Translations under genes and position numbers: made by a program
Notes under the pieces: model-generated
What the model was told of the DNA's origin: nothing
Databases searched by the model: none
What the model saw: the letters and a program-made list of their open reading frames with translations, nothing else
Part shown: positions 35,051 to 44,007 of the stretch, in pieces
Layout: every line of letters begins with the position of its first letter
Position numbering within the stretch: position 1 is the stretch's first letter
Assembly (NCBI RefSeq): GCF_026651855.1
Contig: NZ_CP093280.1
Location: 5,124,001 to 5,188,000, forward strand
Source: Pseudomonas silvicola
Lineage (GTDB): Bacteria > Pseudomonadota > Gammaproteobacteria > Pseudomonadales > Pseudomonadaceae
Reading direction: 5' to 3'
DNA: 64,000 nucleotides

Positions 35051-35800
35051 ATGCTGCTTCAGGACAAAGTCGCCATCATCACCGGCGCCGCCTCGGCCCG
35101 CGGCATCGGCCGCGCCACCGCCGCCACGTTCGCCCGCCAGGGCGCCCGGGTCGTGGTCATCGACCTGGACGAAGCCGCCGCCCGTGACGCTGCCATCTCC
35201 CTGGGCGAGGGTCACCTGGGCCTGGCGGCCAACGTTGCCGATGAACCCGAGGTCGCCAGGGCCGTGGCCCGGGTCATCGAGCACTACGGCCGCATCGACG
35301 TGCTGGTCAACAACGCCGGTATCACCCAGCCACTCAAGACCCTCGACATCCGCCCTGGGGACTACGACCGCGTGCTGGACGTCAGCCTGCGCGGCACCCT
35401 GCAGATGTCGCAGGCAGTGATTCCGCTGATGCGCCAGCAGCAGGCCGGCAGCATTGTCTGCATGTCGTCCGTGTCGGCCCAGCGTGGCGGCGGTATCTTC
35501 GGCGGCCCTCATTACAGCGCCGCCAAGGCCGGGGTACTCGGCCTGGCCCGGGCCATGGCCCGCGAACTGGGCCCCGACAAGGTGCGGGTCAATTCCATCG
35601 CCCCGGGCCTGATCCAGACCGACATCACCGGCGGCCTGCTGCAGGACGAGCGCCGCCACGCCATCCTCGACGGCATTCCCCTGGGCCGCCTGGGCGAGGC
35701 GCAGGACGTGGCCAATGCCGCGCTGTTCCTGGCCAGCGACCTGTCGGCCTACCTCACCGGCATCACCCTGGACGTGAATGGCGGCATGCTCATTCACTGA
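35051..35800 (+). CDS. Short-chain dehydrogenase/reductase
   Basis: A 249-residue classical SDR. It has the NAD-binding GAASARGIGRA motif near residue 12, the NNAG block near 88, catalytic Ser and Tyr-x3-Lys (SSVSAQ; HYSAAKAG near 155-160) and LTGITLDVNGGM at the end. It is the first gene of an operon with an MFS carrier and a split transketolase. ATG 35051 follows AGGGG by 8-9 bases; the longer frame from 34862 crosses the promoter region. It probably oxidises a hydroxyl on the imported compound to a ketone. Confidence 0.88.
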   Translation: MLLQDKVAIITGAASARGIGRATAATFARQGARVVVIDLDEAAARDAAISLGEGHLGLAANVADEPEVARAVARVIEHYGRIDVLVNNAGITQPLKTLDIRPGDYDRVLDVSLRGTLQMSQAVIPLMRQQQAGSIVCMSSVSAQRGGGIFGGPHYSAAKAGVLGLARAMARELGPDKVRVNSIAPGLIQTDITGGLLQDERRHAILDGIPLGRLGEAQDVANAALFLASDLSAYLTGITLDVNGGMLIH

Positions 35801-35894
35801 TGCCCCGCACGCCGGTCCCGGGCCTGGGGCTGGCGTTGTTCTGAATCGACGTTGCGGCCCCGCGCCGCCCATAACAACAAGAGATCAGACAGAC

Positions 35895-37193
35895 ATGGCA
35901 ACGCTATCCCTCCAGGCCGTGGTCGCCGCGCGCTCCCACGCCTACCGCAAGACCGCATGGCGGCTGATGCCGTTCCTGATGCTGTGCTACCTGTGCGCCT
36001 ACCTGGACCGGGTCAATGTCGGCTTCGCCAAGCTGCAGATGATGAATGACCTGGCCTTGAGCGAAACCGTCTACGGCCTGGGCGCCGGCATGTTCTTCAT
36101 TGGCCACTTCCTGTGCGAAGTACCCAGCAACCTGATCCTGCACAAGGTCGGCGCCCGGCGCTGGATCGCCCGCATCATGATTTCCTGGGGCATCCTCAGC
36201 GGCCTGTTCGCCTTCGTCGACAGCGCCTGGCAGTTCTACACCCTGCGGTTTCTGCTGGGCATCGCCGAGGCGGGCCTGGCGCCGGGGCTGCTGCTGTACC
36301 TGACCTACTGGTTTCCCAGCTACCGCCGCGCGCGCATGACCGTGCTGTGGTTCATCGCCATTCCGCTGTCGGGCATGCTCGGCGGCCCCCTGTCGGGCCT
36401 GATCATGGCCCGGTTCGCCGGTTTTCACGGGTGGAGTGGCTGGCAATGGATGTTCGTCCTCGAAGCCATCCCCACCGTGGTGGTGGGCCTGATGGTGCTG
36501 GCTTACCTCAAGGACGGTGTCGACCAGGCGAATTGGCTGCGCGATGACGAGAAAGACCTGATCAAGCGCGAACTGGCCGAAGATGAAAGCCAGAAAGCCG
36601 GCCACGCCTCTGTCGCGGCTTTCATCGGCGACCGCCGCCTGTGGCTGTTGGCGACCATCTACTTCTGCGTGGTCATGGGCCAGTACGCCCTGACGTTCTG
36701 GCTGCCGACGCTGATCCGCAATACCGGCGTCACCGACCCCCTGCACATCGGCCTGATGACCAGCCTGCCCTACCTGTGCGCCATCGCCGCCATGCTGTTG
36801 ATGGGCCGCAGTGGCGACAAGCACCGCGAGCGCCGCTGGCACCTGGTGGGGCCCATGCTTGCCGGCGCCCTGGGCCTGACCCTGGCCGCCCTGCTGGCCG
36901 ACGACCTGCTGTTCTCCGTGCTCAGCCTGTGCCTGGCCGCCGCGGGCGTGCTGTCGGCGTCGTCGCTGTTCTGGATGCTGCCCACCACCCTGCTGGGCGG
37001 CGTCTCGGCTGCCGCGGGCATCGCCGGCATCAACAGCTTCGCCAACCTGGCGGGGTTCTGTTCCCCCTACCTGATCGGCTGGGTCACTACCCACACCGGT
37101 TCCAGCGCCATCGGCATGTACCTGATCACAGCCGTGCTGTGCCTGGGCGCCTGGTTGGTGCTGCGCATCCCGGCCGCTTCGGTCAATCGTTGA
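35895..37193 (+). CDS. MFS transporter, anion:cation symporter-like
   Basis: A 432-residue 12-helix major facilitator. The LDRVNVGFAKLQM loop and GRWIARIM-like (VGARRWIARIMISWG) motif are typical of the ACS family, whose members import organic acid anions such as phthalate, tartrate, hexuronates or galactonate with protons. It lies between the SDR (94 bases) and the transketolase N-subunit (17 bases). Ribosome-binding signal is weak (AAGAGA). The substrate is likely an acidic sugar or polyol acid, inferred only from family and neighbours. Confidence 0.87.
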   Translation: MATLSLQAVVAARSHAYRKTAWRLMPFLMLCYLCAYLDRVNVGFAKLQMMNDLALSETVYGLGAGMFFIGHFLCEVPSNLILHKVGARRWIARIMISWGILSGLFAFVDSAWQFYTLRFLLGIAEAGLAPGLLLYLTYWFPSYRRARMTVLWFIAIPLSGMLGGPLSGLIMARFAGFHGWSGWQWMFVLEAIPTVVVGLMVLAYLKDGVDQANWLRDDEKDLIKRELAEDESQKAGHASVAAFIGDRRLWLLATIYFCVVMGQYALTFWLPTLIRNTGVTDPLHIGLMTSLPYLCAIAAMLLMGRSGDKHRERRWHLVGPMLAGALGLTLAALLADDLLFSVLSLCLAAAGVLSASSLFWMLPTTLLGGVSAAAGIAGINSFANLAGFCSPYLIGWVTTHTGSSAIGMYLITAVLCLGAWLVLRIPAASVNR

Positions 37194-37210
37194 CAACCTG
37201 GAGTCCTGAC

Positions 37211-38053
37211 ATGACAGCCCTTGCCTCACCCACCCCCTCCCTGGCGCAGCGCGCCTACAACATTCGCCGCCACGCCTTGCGCATGGGCCAGGTTCAGGGC
37301 CAAGGCTACATCGGCCAGGCCCTGGGCGCCGCCGACCTGCTGGCGGTGGCCTACTTCCATGCCCTGCGCTACCGGCCCGACGACCCGGCCTGGGAACAGC
37401 GCGACCGTTTCTACCTGTCCATCGGCCATTACGCCATCGCGCTGTACGCCGCGCTGATCGAGGCCCAGGTCATCCCCCTGGACGAACTGGAAACCTATGG
37501 CACCGACGACAGCCGCCTGCCCATGTCGGGCATGGCCGCCTACACCCCGGGCATGGAGATCACCGGCGGCTCACTGGGCCACGGCCTGGGCATCGCCGTG
37601 GGCGCCTGCCTGGGGCTCAAGCGCAAGGGTTGCGACGCTTGGGTCTATAACCTGCTGTCCGACGGTGAGCTCAATGAAGGCTCGACCTGGGAGGCCGCCA
37701 TGTCGGCGGCGCACTGGAAGCTCGACAACCTGATCGCACTGGTGGACGTCAACAACCAGCAGGCCGACGGGCACTCCAGCGAAATCCTCGCATTCGAGCC
37801 CATCGTCGACCGCTGGCAGGCCTTCGGCTGGTTTACCCAGCGTGTCGATGGCAACGACCTCGCCGCGCTGGTGAAAGCCTTCGATACCGCCCGCGACCAC
37901 CAGGGCCCGCAGCCCCGGGTGATCATCTGCGACACGCGCATGGGCAAGGGTGTGAGTTTTCTGGAAAACCGCGAAAAGACCCATTTCATCCGGGTGGACG
38001 AACACGAATGGGACACCGCCCTGGACACCCTTCAGATGGGGAACAACCAATGA
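37211..38053 (+). CDS. Split transketolase, N-terminal (thiamine diphosphate-binding) subunit
   Basis: A 280-residue half transketolase. The TPP/Mg motif is SDGELNEGSTWEAA with downstream NLIALVDVNNQQADG, and GGSLGHGLGIAVGACLG lies before it. Full transketolases carry this and the next gene in one chain. GGAG precedes the ATG by 7 bases. Its TGA overlaps the ATG of the C-subunit (ATGA). Split transketolases are known in catabolic pathways for branched sugars and sulfosugars, where they move two-carbon units. Confidence 0.88.
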   Translation: MTALASPTPSLAQRAYNIRRHALRMGQVQGQGYIGQALGAADLLAVAYFHALRYRPDDPAWEQRDRFYLSIGHYAIALYAALIEAQVIPLDELETYGTDDSRLPMSGMAAYTPGMEITGGSLGHGLGIAVGACLGLKRKGCDAWVYNLLSDGELNEGSTWEAAMSAAHWKLDNLIALVDVNNQQADGHSSEILAFEPIVDRWQAFGWFTQRVDGNDLAALVKAFDTARDHQGPQPRVIICDTRMGKGVSFLENREKTHFIRVDEHEWDTALDTLQMGNNQ

Positions 38054-39057
38054 GCACCGTGAATACCGCCGGCACCGGCAAAAAACGCCTGACGACTTCG
38101 GCGATGATCGCCTCCATTGCCGCCGAAGGTCAGGCCACCCGCGCCGCGCCGTTCGGCCATGCCCTGGCGGCGCTGGCCGAACAGCGCAGCGACATCGTCG
38201 GGCTGTCGGCCGACCTGTCCAAATACACCGACCTGCATGTGTTCGCCAAGGCCCACCCGCAGCGCTTCTACCAGATGGGCATGGCTGAACAACTGCTGAT
38301 GAGCGCCGCCGCCGGCATGGCCCGCGAAGGCTTCGTGCCCTTCGCCACCACCTACGCGGTGTTCGCTTCACGGCGGGCCTACGACTTCATCTGCATGGCG
38401 ATCGCCGAGGAGCAGCTCAACGTCAAGATCGTCTGCGCCCTGCCCGGCCTGACCACCGGCTACGGCCCCAGCCACCAAGCCACCGATGACCTGGCGATTT
38501 TCCGCGCGATGCCCAACCTGATGGTCATCGACCCTTGCGACGCCCTGGAAATCGAGCAGGCCGTACCGGCCATCGCGGCCCACCAGGGCCCGGTGTACAT
38601 GCGGCTGTTGCGCGGCAACGTACCTCTGGTGCTGGATGAATATGGCTACCAGTTCGAAATCGGCAAGGCCAAGACCCTGCGCACCGGTAATGACGTGCTG
38701 ATGATCTCCACCGGGCTCATGACCATGCGCACCCTGGAAGCCGCCGAACGCCTGCGGGCTGATGGCATCGATGTGGCGGTGCTGCATGTGCCCACGATCA
38801 AGCCGCTGGACGCCGCTACCATTCTGGCCGAGGCGCGCAAACCGGGGCGCCTGGTGGTGACGGCGGAGAACCATTCGATCATCGGTGGCCTGGGTGAAGC
38901 CGTTGCGGGGTTGCTGATGCGCAACGGCGTCACCCCGACCTTCCGGCAGATCGCCCTGCCGGATGCGTTTCTGGACGCGGGGGCGTTGCCGACCTTGCAT
39001 GATCGGTACGGTATTTCCACGCAAGCGGTCTGTGCCCAGGTCAAGTCCTGGCTCTGA
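38050..39057 (+). CDS. Split transketolase, C-terminal subunit
   Basis: A 335-residue second transketolase subunit: the pyrimidine-binding domain with the catalytic Glu in MGMAEQLLMSAAAGMAREG (near 75), GPSHQATDDLAIFRAMPNLMVIDP, and the C-terminal transketolase domain (about 200-335). It starts by an ATGA overlap with the N-subunit and should form a heterotetramer with it. It is the last gene of the operon; no clear hairpin follows before the convergent VOC gene 44 bases on. Confidence 0.88.
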   Translation: MSTVNTAGTGKKRLTTSAMIASIAAEGQATRAAPFGHALAALAEQRSDIVGLSADLSKYTDLHVFAKAHPQRFYQMGMAEQLLMSAAAGMAREGFVPFATTYAVFASRRAYDFICMAIAEEQLNVKIVCALPGLTTGYGPSHQATDDLAIFRAMPNLMVIDPCDALEIEQAVPAIAAHQGPVYMRLLRGNVPLVLDEYGYQFEIGKAKTLRTGNDVLMISTGLMTMRTLEAAERLRADGIDVAVLHVPTIKPLDAATILAEARKPGRLVVTAENHSIIGGLGEAVAGLLMRNGVTPTFRQIALPDAFLDAGALPTLHDRYGISTQAVCAQVKSWL

Positions 39058-39100
39058 AGACCCTCCCTGCCCCGGTGCAGCCTGGTCCCACAGGGCGGGG

Positions 39101-39580
39101 TCAGCCCTTTAAAGCGGCCTCGATGGCGGCGATGTCGATCTTGCTCATCTGCATCATGGCTTCGAAAGCGCGCCTGGCCGCTGCCTTGTCGGGGTGGCTG
39201 ATCGCGTCCAGCAACGCCTTGGGGGTGATCTGCCACGACAGGCCCCAGCGGTCCTTGCACCAGCCGCATTGGCTGGCCTGGCCGCCGTTGGCGATGATCG
39301 CGTTCCACAACCGGTCGGTTTCAGCCTGGTCCGCTGTGCTGACCTGGAACGAGAACGCTTCGGTGTGCGTGAACCCGGGTCCGCCGTTGAGGCCCAGGCA
39401 AGGGACGCCCATGACGGTGAATTCCACGGTCAGTACGTCGCCTTCCTGGCCTGCGGGGTAATCGCCGGGGGCACGGTGCACCGCCACCACCTGGCTGTCG
39501 TCGAAAATGCTGGCGTAAAACTGCGCCGCCTCCACAGCGGTACCGTCGTACCACAGGCATACGGTGTTCTTGCTGCTCAT
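39101..39580 (-). CDS. VOC superfamily protein (PhnB-like)
   Basis: A 159-residue glyoxalase-fold protein of the PhnB/3-demethylubiquinone-methyltransferase-like group. It has VCLWYDGTAVEAAQFYASIFDDS at the start and GWCKDRWGLSWQITPKALLDAI near the end, the family's usual blocks. The function is unknown and the activity in the old domain name is not implied. It lies 11 bases downstream of the gspD1 stop position on the same strand but is 5'-oriented away from a shared start, so it is probably independent. Confidence 0.83.
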   Translation of the reverse strand: MSSKNTVCLWYDGTAVEAAQFYASIFDDSQVVAVHRAPGDYPAGQEGDVLTVEFTVMGVPCLGLNGGPGFTHTEAFSFQVSTADQAETDRLWNAIIANGGQASQCGWCKDRWGLSWQITPKALLDAISHPDKAAARRAFEAMMQMSKIDIAAIEAALKG

Positions 39581-39591
39581 TGGCTAGGTCC

Positions 39592-41844
39592 TCAGGGTTT
39601 CATCAACTGCATCTGTTGCCGGTATTCGTCGGTGACCTCCCGCGCTTCGCTGTTACTGGTCACGACCCGTGGGGTAATCAGCACGATCAGTTCGGTGCGC
39701 GCCTTGGTGCGGCTGGTCGAGCCGAACAGCCAGCCCAGTCCGGGAATGGAGCCCAAATACGGCACCTTGGCCACGGTCTGGGCATCGTCCTGCTTGATCA
39801 AGCCGCCCAGCAGCACGGTCTGGCCGCTCTGCACCGCGACCTGGGTAGCGATGGAGCGGGTGGAAATGCGCGGGTTGACGTCGGCGCTGGTGGTGGTACC
39901 GGCGTCGCTGACCTGTTGCTTGATGTCCATGTACACCAGCCCACCGGGGTTGATGCGCGGGGTCACGTCGAGGATCACGCCCGTCTGCACATACTCGACG
40001 CTGCTCAAGGTAGTGTCGGAAGCGATGGTGTTGACCGTGGTCTGGCTGATGGGGATGTCATCACCCACCTGTATCTGTGCCTGCTGGTTGTTCATCACCA
40101 CCAGCGACGGTGCCGACAGCACCTGGGTCTTGCCGCTGGACTCCAGGGCGTGGATGGCGATCTGCAGGTTGTTGCTGACGAACGAATAGAACAGCGAATC
40201 GGTGGCACCCAGCCCGGCCCCGCCACTGCCCAGGGCGCCCTGGCTACCGGACACGTTGCCAATGCCGGTGGTGGTGGAGTTGCCGGCCAGGCGGCCCAGG
40301 TACCACTGCACGCCCAGGTCCAGTTCGCCGGTCAGGGCCACTTCCAGGATACGGGTCTCGATCTGAACCTGCATGGGCGGGTTGTCCAGGCGGCGGATGG
40401 CGTTTTCGATCTCGGCCCATTGGCTGGGCCGCGTGCGGATCAACAGCTGGTTGCTGCTCTGCTGCGCGGTGATGCGCGTGCTGTCGTCCAGGCTCTTGCG
40501 GCCGGTGGTGTCGGTGGCATTGTTATCCTGTTCATCCGTGCTGTCGGCATTCTGGGCCTGGGTGTTCTGGCCATTATTGCCTGCGGTCGGGGTCAGGCTG
40601 TTGCTGCCCTGCCCCAGGCCGCCGCTGCGCGACAGGCTGGTCAAGGTACCGTTGCCCATGCCAGACCCATTGCTGCCGCCGCTGCCGATAGGCGTGCCCA
40701 GGGTGGTGGTGGTCAAGCCCGGCGCCACCTCGGCGGCGGGCTCCTCCTTGATCGCACCGCTGCCGTAGATCTGCCGCAGGTAGCGGGCCAGGTCCTGGGC
40801 TTTCATGTTGCGCACGTCGTATACATAGAGTTGCGGCTCGTTGCCGCCGCCATTGTCGATGGTGCGTATCCACTCGCCCACCTCTTGCAGGTACTGGGGT
40901 TGCGACGAGATCGCCACCACCGAGTTGGTGCGCTCGATGGGCATGAAGCGCAACATGCCCGCCAAGGGCGTGCCGCTGTCCGGCCCGAAGACTTTCTGCA
41001 GTTCCGGCAGCAACTCGGCCACGGTCGCGCGCTGCAGGCCGAACACGCCGATGGACATGCCGCGCAGCCAGTCGACGTCGAAGGTGTCGATGCTGGCCTG
41101 GTAGTTGGCCAGCTCATCGGCGGTGCCAGCCATGCCCAGTACGTTGCGCGCCGGGTCCACCAGCAGGAACGCGTTCTCGCGGGCGAATGGCTTGAGCAGT
41201 TTCTGCATTTCGCCAGCGGAAATGAAACGCAGCGAGAATAGCCGCACCGACAGCCCGGCGGCCGGTTGACGCATGCCCATGGACGGCACCAGTTGCCCGG
41301 CCACCGCCTGGTTGGCCGGCAGGATCAGGTAGCGGTCGCCCTGGCGGATCATGGCGTTGTTGGTCCAGGACAGCAGCGATTCGAGAATGGCCATGGACTG
41401 GGCCTTGTCCACCGGCTTGGAGGTGGAAAACGATACGTCGCCCGTGACGCCCTGGGCGATGCTGTAGTTCTCCTGCAACAGGTCGCCCATGATGGTGTTG
41501 ATGACCGCGACGATGGACTGGTTGTTGAAGTTGAACATGACCCCGGCGCTACCGTCGCCCTGGCGCGGGCCTGCGGCCACCGGCCTGCCGACACTGTTGG
41601 CGGGGCCTTGAATGAAGCGCTGGTTGCCCTGGATGATCTGCCGCTGGCCACCGCTGGGCGCACCGGGCGGGTTGGCTGCCGAGGCCGGCATGGGCGTGGC
41701 AGCAACCGGGCCGCGCTGGTCACCGGTGCCGCGCAAGGCCTCGCGTTCCAGGCTGTTGTCGGTGTCCAGGCTATGGGGCGGTGTGGTGCAACCGGCCAGG
41801 GCCAGTGCGACGAACAGCGGCAGCAGGGCAAAGGACGACGGCAT
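39592..41844 (-). CDS. gspD: Type II secretion secretin GspD (lipoprotein type), system 1
   Basis: A 750-residue outer-membrane secretin. The signal peptide ends in a lipobox LAGC with Cys19, so it is a liposecretin like HxcQ that would not need a GspS pilotin. N0-N3 domains occupy about 100-375, then a Ser/Gly/Thr/Asn-rich linker (about 375-455), then the secretin domain (VQIETRILEVALTGELDLGVQWYLG; SSVEYVQTGVILDVTPRINPGG; TVLLGGLIKQDD; ELIVLITPRVV). It forms the channel through which folded enzymes leave the periplasm. Last gene of the E-to-D operon. Confidence 0.9.
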   Translation of the reverse strand: MPSSFALLPLFVALALAGCTTPPHSLDTDNSLEREALRGTGDQRGPVAATPMPASAANPPGAPSGGQRQIIQGNQRFIQGPANSVGRPVAAGPRQGDGSAGVMFNFNNQSIVAVINTIMGDLLQENYSIAQGVTGDVSFSTSKPVDKAQSMAILESLLSWTNNAMIRQGDRYLILPANQAVAGQLVPSMGMRQPAAGLSVRLFSLRFISAGEMQKLLKPFARENAFLLVDPARNVLGMAGTADELANYQASIDTFDVDWLRGMSIGVFGLQRATVAELLPELQKVFGPDSGTPLAGMLRFMPIERTNSVVAISSQPQYLQEVGEWIRTIDNGGGNEPQLYVYDVRNMKAQDLARYLRQIYGSGAIKEEPAAEVAPGLTTTTLGTPIGSGGSNGSGMGNGTLTSLSRSGGLGQGSNSLTPTAGNNGQNTQAQNADSTDEQDNNATDTTGRKSLDDSTRITAQQSSNQLLIRTRPSQWAEIENAIRRLDNPPMQVQIETRILEVALTGELDLGVQWYLGRLAGNSTTTGIGNVSGSQGALGSGGAGLGATDSLFYSFVSNNLQIAIHALESSGKTQVLSAPSLVVMNNQQAQIQVGDDIPISQTTVNTIASDTTLSSVEYVQTGVILDVTPRINPGGLVYMDIKQQVSDAGTTTSADVNPRISTRSIATQVAVQSGQTVLLGGLIKQDDAQTVAKVPYLGSIPGLGWLFGSTSRTKARTELIVLITPRVVTSNSEAREVTDEYRQQMQLMKP

Positions 41845-41846
41845 GC

Positions 41847-42404
41847 TCAGTGACCCCCGGGGGCTGGCGACGAAGGCGCGGACCTGTTCAGCAGTATGGA
41901 CGACGCCGGCGCAGGCACCGGCATATTTGGCAAGCGTGGCGAAGGCAATTGCAGGCGCCGGACCTGGCCATTGAGTTCCAGCACCACCGCCTGGGCCTCG
42001 ATGCGTTGCAAGCGCCAGCCGCTGGCCAGTTGGCCGCCCTCGCGCAGGCTCAGGTCGTGGCCGTCGGCCTGCTTGAACAGTGCCCGGCGCACCGTGCCGT
42101 CGATGACCACGCCCGTGAGGCGCAGGCCACTCAAGTCAGGCGTGGCCTTGGCCATTTGGACCGATCGGTCGGGCTCCCGCGCAGGGCTGAACAGCGGGGC
42201 CTGCCAGGCGTTGGCCACCTCGCCCAGGGCGACGCCGGCCGGTATCTCCACGGCAGGCGCAATGGCGCCGTGAACAGGCACGGGCTCGGCCACCGGCCAC
42301 TGGGGCTGGCTGCCGACCCCCGTGGCCAGCCAGGCGAGCAACCCGGCCAGCATCAGCGCCAGCCCGGCCAGCAGTTGCACCAGCGGCCGGCGCCAGGCCC
42401 TCAT
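41847..42404 (-). CDS. GspC/HxcP-like inner-membrane clamp (sometimes annotated GspN), system 1
   Basis: A 185-residue bitopic protein: one N-terminal transmembrane helix (about 10-30), then a periplasmic homology region (LFSPAREPDRSV; LRLTGVVIDGTVRRALFKQADGHDLSLREGGQLASGWRLQRI). This is the region GspC uses to bind the secretin N0 domain. A C-terminal PDZ domain is missing; the chain ends in a Pro/Ser tail. Its start overlaps gspM by ATGA, and gspD follows two bases later. Confidence 0.78.
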   Translation of the reverse strand: MRAWRRPLVQLLAGLALMLAGLLAWLATGVGSQPQWPVAEPVPVHGAIAPAVEIPAGVALGEVANAWQAPLFSPAREPDRSVQMAKATPDLSGLRLTGVVIDGTVRRALFKQADGHDLSLREGGQLASGWRLQRIEAQAVVLELNGQVRRLQLPSPRLPNMPVPAPASSILLNRSAPSSPAPGGH

Positions 42405-42994
42405 CGTGCCGCCTGCGCGGGGGCCAGGTAGCCACTGAGCAACAGGTGCACTCCCAGCCGCCCGGCGCCACCACTGGCGGGTGCGTTGGCGGCACGGCGG
42501 ATGTTCAGTTCGTCGACAAACAGCAGCGGTTGCTCACCTTCCAGTTGCTGCAACAACGTGACCAGGGGCTGGATGGCGCAGTCCAGGTCCAGGCTCAGGC
42601 GCACCTGGCGAAACGGGGTGGCCGCCTGGTCCTGGGTGACGATGGGCATGCGCTGGGTCACCTGGCAGCCCCCGTTCAACGCCTCGTTGTCCTTGACCCG
42701 CTGGGCCACCTGCTGCATCAGGTCGGCGGCCACGGCGCTGGGGTCTTCGCCGGGCAACAGGCCCACGTCGTCACCCTGGGCGGCCTGCACGCCCTGCTCC
42801 AGAGCCTCGCGTTGGGCCAACAGGCGCTGGTAACGCAAGCGCTGCTCGGCCAGGGTATGCATCTGGCTGTCGATGTCTTGCAGGGGGGCTATCCACAGCG
42901 GCACCACCAGCAGGCTGTAGAAAGCCGCCGCCAGCAGGGCCACCAGCAACCAGGCGCCGACGCGGCGCTCACGGGGTGTCAGTGCGCGGCGCAT
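42401..42994 (-). CDS. gspM: GspM-like inner-membrane platform protein, system 1
   Basis: A 197-residue protein with one transmembrane helix (about 15-35), a coiled-coil stalk (MHTLAEQRLRYQRLLAQREALEQG) and a ferredoxin-like periplasmic end (VRLSLDLDCAIQPLVTLLQQLEGEQPLLFVDELNI). It partners GspL. The ATG at 42994 gives a 26-base overlap with gspL, the same overlap length seen in system 2. Confidence 0.8.
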   Translation of the reverse strand: MRRALTPRERRVGAWLLVALLAAAFYSLLVVPLWIAPLQDIDSQMHTLAEQRLRYQRLLAQREALEQGVQAAQGDDVGLLPGEDPSAVAADLMQQVAQRVKDNEALNGGCQVTQRMPIVTQDQAATPFRQVRLSLDLDCAIQPLVTLLQQLEGEQPLLFVDELNIRRAANAPASGGAGRLGVHLLLSGYLAPAQAAR

Positions 42995-43997
42995 CGCCAC
43001 CCTCCCCACGCGCCCGGGCACGCATGTAGAACCGTTCGCGGCCGCTGGCCTCATCAGGCTGGATCACGCCTTGATACTGGGCATCGGCCAGGTGATTACA
43101 GCCCTTTACCTGGGCGATCAGGCCGCTGGCGTGGCTGCTGAAGCCAGCGATGTCCACTTGGCCTTCGCCATTGATTTCCAGGGTCTGCAACCAGGTGTCG
43201 GTGGGCAGGCAACGGCTCAGTTCACTGAGCAACAAGGCCCGCCCGGGCTGCGCGAGCCGGCGCCGGGCGAGAAATTGCGCGGCGCCCTGAGCCTCGTCCA
43301 GGCGCTTGCGCAATGCGGCCACGGCCTCGGCCTGGGTGCGCAGCCCCTGTACCTCCTGGGTCATGGCCGCCAGCGCGGTCTCGCGGTTGTGCCGCCACTG
43401 CCAGGGCACGGCCGCCAACAGGGTCAGGCACAGCAACGCCAACCCCCAGGCCAGCCGTTGCCCCCCGCCGCTGGCGGCAGGCGCATGGGGCAACAGGTCC
43501 AGGCCCATGGGCTGGCCACGGGCGTCCAGCACATCGATACCCGCCAGCACCACACCCCGGGCGTGACACTCATCCAGGCACTGCTGCAACCACTCCCGGC
43601 GCAGCACGGCCAGCGTCACCCCTACCTGGTCGCTGTCGATGCCCTCGCGGCGCACCACGTAATGTACCTGGCCGGCACTGAACGGCGTGAAGCGGTCCAG
43701 TTCGAAGTCCATCACCCGGTGCAGGTCGCGGGCCGCCGCCAGCGGCAGGCCCAGGCGCTGCACCAGTACCCGGTCGGCCGGCAGTTCCAGTACCAGCCGC
43801 TCGCCCGGCAACGCCTCGGCGGGCAAAGGCCACGGGCAGCGCCGGGGTGCGCGGCCCGGCTGCAGGCCGCGGCGCAGGGCGGCTGGCAGGCTGGCCAGCA
43901 GTTCCTGGCCCCAGGCACGGCAGAAGCCCTGCACGGCACTGCCCTGCCATAAGCCTTTGAGCCGCTGTTGCCAGAGCCACAGGGACACTGCACGCAT
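42969..43997 (-). CDS. gspL: GspL-like inner-membrane platform protein (PilN domain), system 1
   Basis: A 342-residue protein. The cytoplasmic N-terminal part (about 1-180) has DFELDRFTPFSAGQVHYVV, typical of the HxcY/PilN-like group. One transmembrane helix (about 180-200) and a periplasmic coiled-coil and ferredoxin-like end follow. GspL binds GspE at the membrane and GspM in the periplasm. It lies 10 bases after gspK. Confidence 0.8.
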   Translation of the reverse strand: MRAVSLWLWQQRLKGLWQGSAVQGFCRAWGQELLASLPAALRRGLQPGRAPRRCPWPLPAEALPGERLVLELPADRVLVQRLGLPLAAARDLHRVMDFELDRFTPFSAGQVHYVVRREGIDSDQVGVTLAVLRREWLQQCLDECHARGVVLAGIDVLDARGQPMGLDLLPHAPAASGGGQRLAWGLALLCLTLLAAVPWQWRHNRETALAAMTQEVQGLRTQAEAVAALRKRLDEAQGAAQFLARRRLAQPGRALLLSELSRCLPTDTWLQTLEINGEGQVDIAGFSSHASGLIAQVKGCNHLADAQYQGVIQPDEASGRERFYMRARARGEGGDAPRTDTP

Positions 43998-44007
43998 GGG
44001 CCACGCC

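Noticed and set aside
39580-41241. A 553-codon plus-strand open frame opposite gspD1
   Set aside because: It is antisense to a secretin with full domain motifs; its protein is Gln/Gly/His/Val-rich low complexity with no motifs, as expected for a GC-rich shadow frame. The same applies to 53008-54828, 59756-61177 and 61125-62354.
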